64,000 nucleotides of DNA from Tessaracoccus flavescens. GTDB lineage: Bacteria > Actinomycetota > Actinomycetes > Propionibacteriales > Propionibacteriaceae. The stretch spans positions 992,001 through 1,056,000 of the forward strand of contig NZ_CP019607.1 of assembly GCF_001998865.1 (NCBI RefSeq), in the 5' to 3' direction. The position numbers and the translations under genes were made by a program. Each line of letters starts with the position of its first letter. The stretch's first letter is position 1. Positions 15,866 through 23,825 of this stretch are shown here, one piece after another. Below the pieces are notes generated by a model, which was given only the letters and a program-made list of their open reading frames with translations, was not told the DNA's origin and ran no database searches.

Positions 15866-16480
15866 ATGAGGATCCCGCGCACCGTCACAACCGCCGCAGC
15901 CCTGCTGCTGCTGTCGGCCTGCGTGCCGAATGGAGTTGACGCCCCGACGTCGCCAGCGCCCCCGACCCCAGCGGCCACCTCGCCTGCCGACCTCGCCGCG
16001 CTCAGGCAGCAGTACGGCCTCCCTGACTGCCCGACGACCGATCCCGAGGCCGAGCAGCTCGATGGGGGGCTCCCGCGCACCGCGCTGACCTGTCTCGGCA
16101 GCGACACCGTGCTCAACCTCGCGGGGCTCCCCCGCACCCCGACGGTGATCAACCTGTGGGCGCAGTGGTGCGCGCCGTGCCGCGCAGAGTCTCCCTATCT
16201 GCGCGCCGTCTCCGCCGACCTGACAGAGGTGTCCTTCATCGGGATCAACTACGACGATCCTCAGCCCGACTGGGCCCTCGAGTTCGCGGATCTGGTCGGC
16301 TGGGACTACCCGCACATCATGGATCCACAGAAGGAACTGCAGGTGCCGCTCAAGGTGCCGGGCCTTCCCACCACCTACTTCATCGACGCAGACGGACGCA
16401 TCGCCGGGGTCCACCCTGGAGAGCTCGAGTCGGAACAGCAACTGAGGGACCTGACGGCGAAATACCTGGGGGTCTCGTGA
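15866..16480 (+). CDS. TlpA-like thiol-disulfide oxidoreductase lipoprotein
   Basis: A 204-aa exported thioredoxin-fold protein. The signal peptide ends in a lipobox 'LLLLSAC' with lipidation at Cys19. After a Pro/Ala/Thr linker comes a TlpA/ResA-like domain with the active site W101-C102-A-P-C105 and the cis-Pro loop 'VPGLPTTYFIDADG'. It would act outside the membrane in disulfide reduction or cytochrome c maturation; the exact partner is not shown here. It lies 18 bp after nth and overlaps the next gene (GTGA). Confidence 0.85.
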   Translation: MRIPRTVTTAAALLLLSACVPNGVDAPTSPAPPTPAATSPADLAALRQQYGLPDCPTTDPEAEQLDGGLPRTALTCLGSDTVLNLAGLPRTPTVINLWAQWCAPCRAESPYLRAVSADLTEVSFIGINYDDPQPDWALEFADLVGWDYPHIMDPQKELQVPLKVPGLPTTYFIDADGRIAGVHPGELESEQQLRDLTAKYLGVS

Positions 16481-17112
16481 GGCACCCGGAGGCATTCGCC
16501 GACCTGGAGCGCGCCCTCCGGGAAGGCCCGGTTCCCCGCAGCATCGGGCTCGACCGCTCCCCGCGCGGAGAGCGTCACGCCGCCGTGCTGATGCTGTTCA
16601 CCGATGACGCCGACCCCGAACTCACCTTCGTGACGCGGGCGGAGACGCTCCGCAAACATCCGGGGCAGATGGCACTCCCAGGGGGCCGCGTCGAGCCCGG
16701 GGACACCACTCGGGCCCACACGGCGCTGCGGGAGGCGAACGAGGAGATCGGGTTGGTGGCCGACGCCGTCTCCGTGCTCGGCGAACTGCCGCCGCTGTGG
16801 GTGCCTGCCTCGCGGTTCGACGTGACGACGGTGCTGGGCGTGTGGGAGGGCGGCACGCCGCTCGAACCGGTCGACCCGGCCGAGACGGGCGCGGTGCACT
16901 GCTACCGGGTCTCCGACCTCGCTTCCGAGGCGGTCCGCGTCACCGCGAGCCACCCGACGGGGTTCCTGAGCCCCGCCTTCGTGTTCGGCGACCAGTTCAT
17001 CTGGGGCCTCACCGCCCACCTCGTCGACTGGGTGCTCGAACTTGGCGGTTGGGCACGTCCCTGGGATGCCGACCGCATCGTGGAGATTCCGGCGCGCTAC
17101 CTGCGCGACTGA
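16477..17112 (+). CDS. NUDIX hydrolase, coenzyme A pyrophosphatase type
   Basis: A 211-aa protein starting at GTG 16477, overlapping the tlpA-like stop. It contains the CoA-diphosphatase (UPF0035/NudL) signature 'TLRKHPGQMALPGGRVEPGD' directly joined to the Nudix box 'TALREANEEIGL' (R-E-x2-E-E catalytic core). Enzymes of this group cleave CoA and acyl-CoA to 3',5'-ADP and (acyl)phosphopantetheine. No signal or membrane segment is seen. It ends at a strong hairpin shared with the convergent whiB gene. Confidence 0.85.
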   Translation: MRHPEAFADLERALREGPVPRSIGLDRSPRGERHAAVLMLFTDDADPELTFVTRAETLRKHPGQMALPGGRVEPGDTTRAHTALREANEEIGLVADAVSVLGELPPLWVPASRFDVTTVLGVWEGGTPLEPVDPAETGAVHCYRVSDLASEAVRVTASHPTGFLSPAFVFGDQFIWGLTAHLVDWVLELGGWARPWDADRIVEIPARYLRD

Positions 17113-17126
17113 GCCGAAAATGGCGA

Positions 17127-17157
17127 GGCGTGCCGGAACGTCTCGTTCCGGCACGCC
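17127..17157. terminator. Strong bidirectional hairpin terminator
   Basis: A perfect 14-bp stem (GGCGTGCCGGAACG / CGTTCCGGCACGCC) with a 3-nt loop lies between the stops of the convergent nudix and whiB genes. There is no long T-run, but stability and placement make it a convincing bidirectional terminator. Confidence 0.85.
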
Positions 17158-17170
17158 CCCTGAGCGCGTG

Positions 17171-17485
17171 TCAGTCCTTGCGGCGAGGCGGCAGCACCGT
17201 GATTGTCGCCGCCGGATCGTCCTGGTAGTTGAGCAGCACGTCGTGCCAGCTCTCGATGTCGGGCCGCGAGCGCAGCAGCGCACGGCGCTCCCGCTCTGTC
17301 ATGCCGCCCCAGACCCCCCACTCGATGTGGTTGTCGAGTGCCTCGGCGAGACACTCCGACCTGACGGGGCAGCCCATGCAGACGGAACGAGCCCGCTTCT
17401 GGTCCTTACCTTCAGGAAAGAGTGAATCCGCCATGTCGCGGCACTTGGCCTGCAGGGTCCATTCACTTGCTTCTGCGAGAGACAT
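17171..17485 (-). CDS. WhiB-family Fe-S transcriptional regulator (WhiB4-like)
   Basis: A 104-aa WhiB protein with the four Fe-S cluster Cys residues (Cys15, Cys36, Cys39, Cys45; 'VCMGCPVRSEC') and the invariant beta-turn 'GVWGGMTERERRALL'. A basic C-terminal tail ('LPPRRKD') is available for DNA contact. In mycobacteria whiB4, a redox-responsive regulator, sits next to ponA2 and close to nth, the same neighbourhood as here, so WhiB4 is the best orthology guess. GGAGGGCAGGAG lies immediately before ATG 17485. It is divergent from the PBP gene. Confidence 0.9.
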   Translation of the reverse strand: MSLAEASEWTLQAKCRDMADSLFPEGKDQKRARSVCMGCPVRSECLAEALDNHIEWGVWGGMTERERRALLRSRPDIESWHDVLLNYQDDPAATITVLPPRRKD

Positions 17486-17628
17486 CTCCTGCCCTCCTTC
17501 GCGCAGTTGCTGACTTGTCTCCGACGCTAGCGCATCCCACGCTCACCGCAACAGGGGTTCAGCGCCACAACTTCGGTTGTCAAGTACAAACGATGGTGAC
17601 TTTAGGTCGGTAACGTAGGATGTGGACC

Positions 17629-20058
17629 ATGAAGTCTGCCTCCCTCAGCCAGAAGGCGTACTCCCTGCTGATGTTCCTGGCGGTCAGCGTGCTCGCCGGG
17701 CTCCTGATCTCCGGCCTCGCTGTGCCGTTCACCGCACTGACCGGCAGCGCGGGCAAGATGGCCGTCACGGCCCTCGAGGACATGCCTGCGGAACTCCGCA
17801 CGCCGCCTCAGCATGAACGCTCCGAGGTCTACATGGCCGACGGGTCCCTGTTGGCAACGTTCGCGGATGAGAACCGCGAGTACGTGACCCTCGACAAGAT
17901 CTCGACGCAGATGCAGATGGCGCAGCTGGCGATCGAGGACCACCGCTTCTACGAGCACGGAGCCATCGACTTCCAGGGCTTCGGCCGCGCCGCCATCAAG
18001 ACGCTGACCGGCGACACCCAGGGCGCCTCGACGCTCACCCAGCAGTACGTGAAGATGGTCCGCATCGAGATGGCCCGCGCATCCGGCGACGAGGAGGCCC
18101 GACGCAAGGCTGACGAGGTCACGATCGAGCGCAAGATCATTGAGGCGCGCTACGCGATGGCGCTCGAGGAGGAGCTCACCAAGGACGAGATCCTGGAGCG
18201 CTACCTCAACATCGCCTACTACGGCGACGGCGCCTACGGCGTCCAGGCTGCAGCGAAGCAGTACTTCGGCGTGAACGCTGCAGACCTCAACCTCAGCCAG
18301 TCGGCGATGCTCGCAGGCATCGTGCAGAACCCCACGTCCTTCGCGCCAACCAGCAAGGGCAAGGTGCGCGAACAGTCGATCAAGAAGACCACCGAACGTC
18401 GCGACGTGGTGCTCAACCAGATGGCCAAGTGGGACATGATCACCCTTGATGAGGCGGAGGAGGCCAAGACCCCGCTCGACTTCAGCAAGGGCCAGCGAAC
18501 CTACATCGGCTGCGCCAACTCCGACTACCCCTTCATCTGCGACTACGTCCGTCGCACGCTGATCTCCGACCAGATGACCTCGCTCGGAGAGACGGCGGAA
18601 GAGCGCACCAACACGCTGGAGCGCGGCGGCCTGCGGATCCACACGCTGATCGATCCGGCGGCCCAGAACTCGGCCCAGAAGGCCGTGAGCAACATGGTCG
18701 CCTCCACCGACCCCGTGCTGGCCAACTCGGTGCTGATCCAGCCGAGCACCGGTCTGATCGTCGCCATGGCGCAGTCGCGCCCGGTGATGGGCGAGAAGGA
18801 GTTCGACCAGACCTTCTACAACTACAACGTCGGCGCAAGCATGGGTGGCGCCGAGGGCTACCAGGCGGGCTCGACCTTCAAGACGTTCGTGCTCGCCTCC
18901 GCGCTGAACCAGGGCGCCACTCCGGACAAGACCTACAACGCGCCGGGCAGGATGCAGTTCAAGGGCGACACGTTCCGCAACTGCGAGGGCCCGTTCAAGT
19001 TCGACCAGGACTACGAGCCACAGAACCAGGGTAGGCGGGGTTACGGCACGATCGACATGATGAAGGCCTCCCAGAGTTCGGTGAACACGTACTTCATCCA
19101 GCTGATCCGCGACACCGGCATCTGCTCGGCCATCGACATGGCGAAGCTGGCCGGGGTCGAGCGCTCCGACGGCAAGGACATGCGGGTCGACGCGAACTTC
19201 CCCGCCTGGGTGCTCGGCACGACCGACGTGACCCCGCTCTCCATGGCAGAGGCCTACGCCACCTTTGCCAACCGCGGCATCCACTGCGAGCCGATCATCC
19301 TGAAGTCGGTCGAGCGCAACGACGGGACCGCCGTCGAGGTGCCTTCGGCCAACTGCAAGCAGGTCATCCGCCAGGAGGTCGCCGACGGCGTCAACTACAT
19401 CCTCAAGTCCGTGGCCCTGAAGGGCACCGGAAGGCCGGCCGCCCTCGGGGACGGCCGCGATGAAGCAGGCAAGACCGGCACCACAAACGGCGCCAAGGCC
19501 GTGTGGTACGCCGGTTACACCCCGGAGATGGCTGGCGTGGCCATGATCACCGTCGACAAGACAAACCCGCACTTCAAGGGCACCAAGAACCCCTCGCTGA
19601 CCGGCGTGCGGGTCAAGGGCGGCAGACTCGACGGATCAGGTGGTGGCGACGCGGGCCAGATCTGGAAGGCCGCCATGAAGTCGGCCCTCCGTGACAAGCC
19701 GAAGACCAAGTTCACCGCCCCCTCCAAGAGCATCCTCGAGGGCGTCAAAGTCAAGGTGCCGAGCATCAAGGGAATGGGTTACAACGAGGCGAAGCAGACG
19801 CTCGAGGCGGCCGGCTTCAGCACCTCGGTGTGGCGCGTCTACTCCAATAGCAGCAAGGGCACCTTCCTCGGCATCGAGCCCAGCGGTACCGCGACCAAGT
19901 TCTCCACCATCCGGATGAAGATCTCCAACGGTCCCAAGCCGAAGCCCAAGCCGAAGCCGACGACCCCGGCCACCCCGAATCCTCAGGCCCCCGCGTCGAT
20001 CGCACCTCCCGCGGTGGAGCCGACCCCGCCGGCCGCCCAGCCGACGCCGCAGCGCTGA
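17629..20058 (+). CDS. Class A penicillin-binding protein, PonA2-like
   Basis: An 809-aa bifunctional peptidoglycan synthase. One N-terminal membrane anchor (about 7-35) precedes a GT51 glycosyltransferase domain with catalytic Glu103 in 'IEDHRFYEHGAID'. The transpeptidase domain has SxxK at Ser415 ('GSTFK'), SxN in 'SSVNTY' and KTG at Lys615 ('AGKTGTTNG'). The protein ends with one PASTA domain (about 705-765) and a Pro/Lys-rich tail. It acts outside the membrane in cell-wall synthesis. ATG 17629 is favoured over ATG 17620 by the spacing to AGGA. It overlaps the next gene by TGATG. Confidence 0.9.
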   Translation: MKSASLSQKAYSLLMFLAVSVLAGLLISGLAVPFTALTGSAGKMAVTALEDMPAELRTPPQHERSEVYMADGSLLATFADENREYVTLDKISTQMQMAQLAIEDHRFYEHGAIDFQGFGRAAIKTLTGDTQGASTLTQQYVKMVRIEMARASGDEEARRKADEVTIERKIIEARYAMALEEELTKDEILERYLNIAYYGDGAYGVQAAAKQYFGVNAADLNLSQSAMLAGIVQNPTSFAPTSKGKVREQSIKKTTERRDVVLNQMAKWDMITLDEAEEAKTPLDFSKGQRTYIGCANSDYPFICDYVRRTLISDQMTSLGETAEERTNTLERGGLRIHTLIDPAAQNSAQKAVSNMVASTDPVLANSVLIQPSTGLIVAMAQSRPVMGEKEFDQTFYNYNVGASMGGAEGYQAGSTFKTFVLASALNQGATPDKTYNAPGRMQFKGDTFRNCEGPFKFDQDYEPQNQGRRGYGTIDMMKASQSSVNTYFIQLIRDTGICSAIDMAKLAGVERSDGKDMRVDANFPAWVLGTTDVTPLSMAEAYATFANRGIHCEPIILKSVERNDGTAVEVPSANCKQVIRQEVADGVNYILKSVALKGTGRPAALGDGRDEAGKTGTTNGAKAVWYAGYTPEMAGVAMITVDKTNPHFKGTKNPSLTGVRVKGGRLDGSGGGDAGQIWKAAMKSALRDKPKTKFTAPSKSILEGVKVKVPSIKGMGYNEAKQTLEAAGFSTSVWRVYSNSSKGTFLGIEPSGTATKFSTIRMKISNGPKPKPKPKPTTPATPNPQAPASIAPPAVEPTPPAAQPTPQR

Positions 20059-20954
20059 TGCGCAGACCCGTCGCCACGGCAGCCGGTGCCGTGGCGGCAG
20101 TCGGGGCCGCCTGCTTCGGCTGGGGGCTGCTCGAGGCACGCCTGTTCACCGTCCGCGAGGCGCGGCTGCCGCTCCTGCCCCAGGGCAGCCAGGACCTGAG
20201 AGTGCTACACCTTTCAGACGTGCACCTCCTCAGCAGGCAGGCCACCAAGCTGGAGTTCCTGCGCTCGCTGGCCGATCTGGCCCCCGACCTCGTCGTCAAC
20301 ACGGGCGACAACATCTCCGAGGCCGGCGCGGTCTACCCTCTGATGCAGGCCCTGGCAGGGCTCCGAGGAGTGCCTGGGGTGTTCGTCTTCGGCTCGAACG
20401 ACTACTACGCGCCGAAGTTCAAGAACCCCGTGTGCTACCTGCTCGACGGCCGCTCGCACATGGCCGCCGCGCCCCCGGTCGAACTGCCTTGGCGCGATCT
20501 CCGCGATCGACTGGAGGGTTACGGCTGGGTCGATCTCACAGGGCACCGCGCCACCCTCGAGGTCGACGGCCTGCGGATCTCCTTCCGTGGCACCGACGAC
20601 GCCCACCTGGAGAAGGACGACTACGCGCTCGTCGGCGGGCCCGCAGACGAAACGGCCGACCTCAACATCGGCGTCACCCATGCCCCCTACGCCCGTATTC
20701 TCGACGCGATGGCCGCGGACGGCATGGACCTGATCTTCGCCGGCCATACCCACGGCGGTCAGGTCTGCGTCCCAGGCTACGGCGCCCTGATCACCAACTG
20801 CGACCTGGATACGGCACGGGTCAAGGGCCTCTCCCGCCACGGCGCGGCCCACCTGCACGTCTCCGGCGGGCTCGGCACCTCCCCGTTCGCCCCGTACCGG
20901 TTCGCGAACCGCCCCGAGATCACCCTGCTGACACTCACCGCCCGATCCGCCTGA
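20058..20954 (+). CDS. Metallophosphoesterase, membrane-anchored YkuE-like
   Basis: A 298-aa calcineurin-like phosphoesterase. The five metal-site motifs are present in order: 'LHLSDVHLL' (D-x-H), 'NTGDNI' (GD), 'GSNDYY' (GND in place of GNH), 'GVTHAPY' (H) and 'FAGHTHGGQVCVPG' (GHTH). An Ala/Gly-rich hydrophobic segment at the N-terminus (residues ~3-25) could anchor or export it. The substrate is unknown; YkuE-type enzymes are Tat-exported. It is translationally coupled to ponA2, as in mycobacteria (Rv3683). Confidence 0.85.
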   Translation: MRRPVATAAGAVAAVGAACFGWGLLEARLFTVREARLPLLPQGSQDLRVLHLSDVHLLSRQATKLEFLRSLADLAPDLVVNTGDNISEAGAVYPLMQALAGLRGVPGVFVFGSNDYYAPKFKNPVCYLLDGRSHMAAAPPVELPWRDLRDRLEGYGWVDLTGHRATLEVDGLRISFRGTDDAHLEKDDYALVGGPADETADLNIGVTHAPYARILDAMAADGMDLIFAGHTHGGQVCVPGYGALITNCDLDTARVKGLSRHGAAHLHVSGGLGTSPFAPYRFANRPEITLLTLTARSA

Positions 20955-20991
20955 TCCAGTTCGCGATTCCGCCCCGGTTCGGCTAATATTT

Positions 20992-21013
20992 CCGATGGCT
21001 CACGAGCCATCGG
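20992..21013 (+). other. Inverted repeat overlapping the 5' end of tRNA-Pro
   Basis: CCGATGGCTC / GAGCCATCGG form a perfect 10-bp stem with a 2-nt centre. The last three bases are the first three of the tRNA. It may be a U-less terminator for the upstream phosphoesterase gene or a structure in the tRNA precursor. Confidence 0.5.
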
Positions 21014-21087
21014 GGTGTGGCGCAGCTTGGTAGCGCGCGTCGTTCGGGACGACGAGGCCGCAGGTTCAAATCCTGTCACCCCGACCA
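21011..21087 (+). tRNA. tRNA-Pro(CGG)
   Basis: A 77-nt cloverleaf with encoded CCA. Acceptor CGGGGTG pairs with CACCCCG; the anticodon loop TTCGGGA gives anticodon CGG (codon CCG); the T arm is CAGGTTCAAATCCTG. A rho-independent type terminator follows within 20 nt. Confidence 0.97.
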
Positions 21088-21103
21088 GTGAGGTCGCAGT
21101 GCA

Positions 21104-21135
21104 AGCCCGGATCCGGCAACGGACCGGGCTTTTCT
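21104..21135 (+). terminator. Terminator after tRNA-Pro
   Basis: Stem AGCCCGG(A)TCCG / CGGACCGGGCT with a GCAA loop, followed by TTTTCT. This is a classical intrinsic terminator for the tRNA transcript. Confidence 0.88.
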
Positions 21136-21335
21136 GTACCCGGCTCACGCCGACTCCGCCACGCCGAAGTGTTCCGCCAGCAATCTCCGTGGCAGTTCCC
21201 GCCCGAAGCGGGCGAGAAGAGTTGCCGGACCGTTCACCTCGTCTCCTGTCGGCGTGTGCTGTCTCCGGTCATGTCCCGTCTGTCAGTGCGACCAGGCGGC
21301 CGCAGGGCACGCCAGTGGGTCCCCCGGAACGGGAT

Positions 21336-21350
21336 ACTACAACTTGTAGT
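21336..21350. promoter_or_regulatory. Palindromic operator-like site ACTACAACTTGTAGT
   Basis: A perfect 15-bp dyad (ACTACAA-C-TTGTAGT) about 100 bp upstream of a decayed gene, in a 315-bp interval that is otherwise empty. The ACTACA...TGTAGT half-sites resemble binding sites of BlaI/CopY-type repressors, but no such gene is in the window. The regulator is unknown. Confidence 0.45.
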
Positions 21351-21451
21351 CCACCGTTCTGGGTGCGACCTGCTCCCTTCGCGGCCACCCGTTCCGCCAT
21401 CCACAGAGGGTGCCGATAGGCTCGCCCTACCTCGACCACCGGAGTGCGACA

Positions 21452-22145
21452 ATGCTGACGCTGAGGATCATCGCCACCCAGGTCATCGCCCTGATGGCCG
21501 AGCCGCTCCTGACCGCCCGGCAGGCCCTGCTGGCCGAAGGCTGCCTCGACGACGCCGTCCGCGCACGTCCGGCGTGGATAGGGGCCTGGACCTCTGGCCT
21601 GCTCGCCGGAACCCTCTCCACGCTGCCGCCCGAGGATCCATGGCGCCACATCCACGCCCGGTATGCCGCGCCTTCGGCGACCTGTCGGTCGACCCGGGAC
21701 GATCAGGTCGAATCCCCGAGGCTTCGATACCCTGCTCGCCGGTGCCGTGGAGGGCTGGCGCGCAGCCTTCGCGGACTGGCTCACGGCTGCCCAGTCACTG
21801 GGCGGAACCCTCACACCCTCAGACGACCTCGAATCCGACGTCCATCCCTCCCGTCGCCGCCCCCACTCGCCTGTCACCGAGGCCTCCCTGGCTGCGCGAC
21901 GTCGCCCACCGGAGGCGGGCCTACCTGGGCTCGCTCGACCCAGGCTGGGTGCTGTTCGCCGCGACTGGCATGGGCCGGGCGACGAGGTGGAGCATTCCTT
22001 CCAGCCCACCTGGCTGCGTCCCGATGAGTCGGTCGAGCAGATCCTGGCCATGCTCGCTCCGATCTCCGCGTTCGACCGATGGAACTGGCCGGAAGACGCC
22101 CTGATTCCGCCAGACGCCTACGAGGACTTCCGCGTCGACCGCTGA
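21452..22145 (+). pseudogene. Decayed gene of unknown family with several frameshifts
   Basis: ATG 21452 is preceded by a GGAG Shine-Dalgarno and opens a protein-like frame ('MLTLRIIATQVIALMAEPLL', then 'WIGAWTSGLLAGTLSTLPPEDPW'). It degenerates near 21690. Plausible coding continues in a second frame ('DTLLAGAVEGWRAAFADWL', about 21720-21850), then a third ('RRRAYLGSLDPGWVLFAATG', about 21905-21980), and back to the second ('SVEQILAMLAPISAFDRWNW', ending at TGA 22143-22145). The pieces are collinear and would give a ~230-aa protein. At least three indels break it. I do not recognise the family. Confidence 0.6.
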
Positions 22146-22192
22146 ACCGACGAAAACACCGTCCCGGCCCCGACAACGGGAGATACTTGGCC

Positions 22193-23163
22193 ATGGCCAA
22201 GCTGCATCGCGTCGATCCCATGACTGAGCCTGGCATCACCCGCAAGGGCGCAGGCACCGGTTTCACCTACGCCGGCCCGCGCGGAGGGAAGGTCAGCGAG
22301 GCCGACCTCGCCAGGATCAAGGCGCTCGCCCTGCCGCCGGCCTGGACTGACGTCTGGATCTGCACCGACCCGCTCGGCCACATCCAGGCCGTCGGCACAG
22401 ATGAGGCGGGCCGCCAGCAGTACCGCTACCACGAGCTCTGGCAGGAGGAGCGGGCCCAGGACAAGTTCGACCGGATCCTCAAGCTCGCCACGGCGCTGCC
22501 TGCCGCGCGTGGGCGGGCGACAAGAGACCTCAACGGTGACGACGCCCAGTCGCGCGTGCTCGCCGTCGCCTTCCGGTTCCTCGACGACGCGGCTCCGAGG
22601 ATCGGCTCGATCGCCTACCTCGAGCGGTACGGCAGCCGTGGTCTGACCACGCTCGAGCAGCGCGACGCCACGGTCGACGGCCATCGGATCCGGCTGCGCT
22701 TCCCGGCGAAGTCGCACAAGACCGACGAGCTGGAGATGACCGACGAGGTGCTGGCATCGGTCGTGACGGCGCTGCAGAACGGATCGGCCAGCGACCGCCT
22801 CCTGCGATACAAGATCTCCGGGAGGTACCACCACATCGATCCCGAAGAGGTCAACGGATACCTGCACGAGTTGACCGGCGGACCGTACACGGCAAAGGAC
22901 TTCAGGACGCTCCGCGGCACCATCACGGCTGCCGAGTCGCTGGCGAAGGCCGACCCGGCCGAGAACGAACACTCCATGAAGCAGGTAGAGGTGGCCGCGA
23001 TCAAGGCCGCTGCCGAGGCGCTGCAGAACACCCCTGCGGTCGCACGGTCGAGCTACGTGGACCCGCGGATTTTCGACGCGTTCCGCGCCGGAAGGAGATC
23101 GAGCTCCGCGTCTCGGGCGACGGAGCCCTGCTCCGGCTCCTCGGCGGCGACGCTCAAAAGTAG
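22193..23163 (+). pseudogene. DNA topoisomerase IB (poxvirus type), frameshifted near its C-terminus
   Basis: From ATG 22193 the protein matches bacterial type IB topoisomerases, which relax supercoils by a 3'-phosphotyrosyl intermediate. 'GKVSEADLARIKALALPPAWTDVWI' and 'GHIQAVGTDEAGRQQYRYHELW' mark the N-terminal region. The catalytic block includes 'KDFRTLRGTITAAESL' and the Tyr motif 'SSYVDPRIFDAF'. After 'FDAFRA' (about 23088) the frame shifts: the natural ending 'KEIELRVSGDGALLRLLGGD' is found in another frame, terminating at TAG 23161-23163. All catalytic residues lie before the lesion, so a product with an altered tail could keep activity, but the annotated frame would run to 23458. 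Confidence 0.8.
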
Positions 23164-23247
23164 GGACCTGCTCCGGCGCCATCAGACCGGACCACGGCCT
23201 CCACGGGCACGTCCCGCACAGCCACGCTGTCGAAGCCGTGCCACGAC

Positions 23248-23670
23248 TCAGGGGCGTTCCCAGTCCTCGATGTCGCCTGGCACCACCGTGAACAGGGGGT
23301 GCGGCTCCAGCCGCTGTGGCAGCGCAGGCAGCAGGTCGGGCGAGCGGACGGCGAACTTGGCCGCGAGGTGCCCACGTTCGAACACGAGCTGCCCTTCCGT
23401 CACGCTCAGCGCGTCTGCCGGATCCGTGCGGTCGATCCTCGAACGGTCGAAGCGGTAGCCGCGGGCGTCCGCCTCGTCGGCGAGCCTCGCGAGGTAGGCG
23501 CCCACCGTCGCGACGGGGTCGTCGGCGGTGCGGAACCGGTCGAGCTGTGGATGGTTACGGTAGCCCTTCGTCCGCCCGGCGAGCACCGCCTGGGCCAGCA
23601 GCGTCTCGCGCCAGCCGGCGATGAGCGCCTGCCTGTCGAGGTACCGGGGATGCACCGACCAGATCCGCAT
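23248..23670 (-). CDS. Pyrimidine dimer DNA glycosylase (endonuclease V/Pyr_excise family)
   Basis: A 140-aa protein starting 'MRIWSVHPRYLDRQALIAGWRE', the N-terminal signature of the Pyr_excise family related to phage T4 DenV. 'GRTKGYRNHPQLDRFR' follows. These small enzymes excise UV-induced pyrimidine dimers and act as AP lyases. The T4 enzyme uses its N-terminal amine; here Met1-Arg2-Ile3 would expose a different residue, so activity is inferred from the family only. It converges with the topoisomerase remnant, whose readthrough frame overlaps it. Confidence 0.8.
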   Translation of the reverse strand: MRIWSVHPRYLDRQALIAGWRETLLAQAVLAGRTKGYRNHPQLDRFRTADDPVATVGAYLARLADEADARGYRFDRSRIDRTDPADALSVTEGQLVFERGHLAAKFAVRSPDLLPALPQRLEPHPLFTVVPGDIEDWERP

Positions 23671-23825
23671 GGGATCCGAGTCTACGGCGCGGCGAGAGCT
23701 GCTTTCACTTTGACAAGTGGACCGATCGCGGCACCGCCGTGCGGTCGTCGGAGAGCCGGACTAGGCTCGAAAGCAAGTGGCAGGAGAGCCCCTGCCACCA
23801 CCGATGCCCCCGGAGAGTGATCGAC

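Noticed and set aside
17602..19572. 656-aa minus-strand open frame opposite ponA2
   Set aside because: Antisense to a gene with complete PBP motifs; no start signal or homology.
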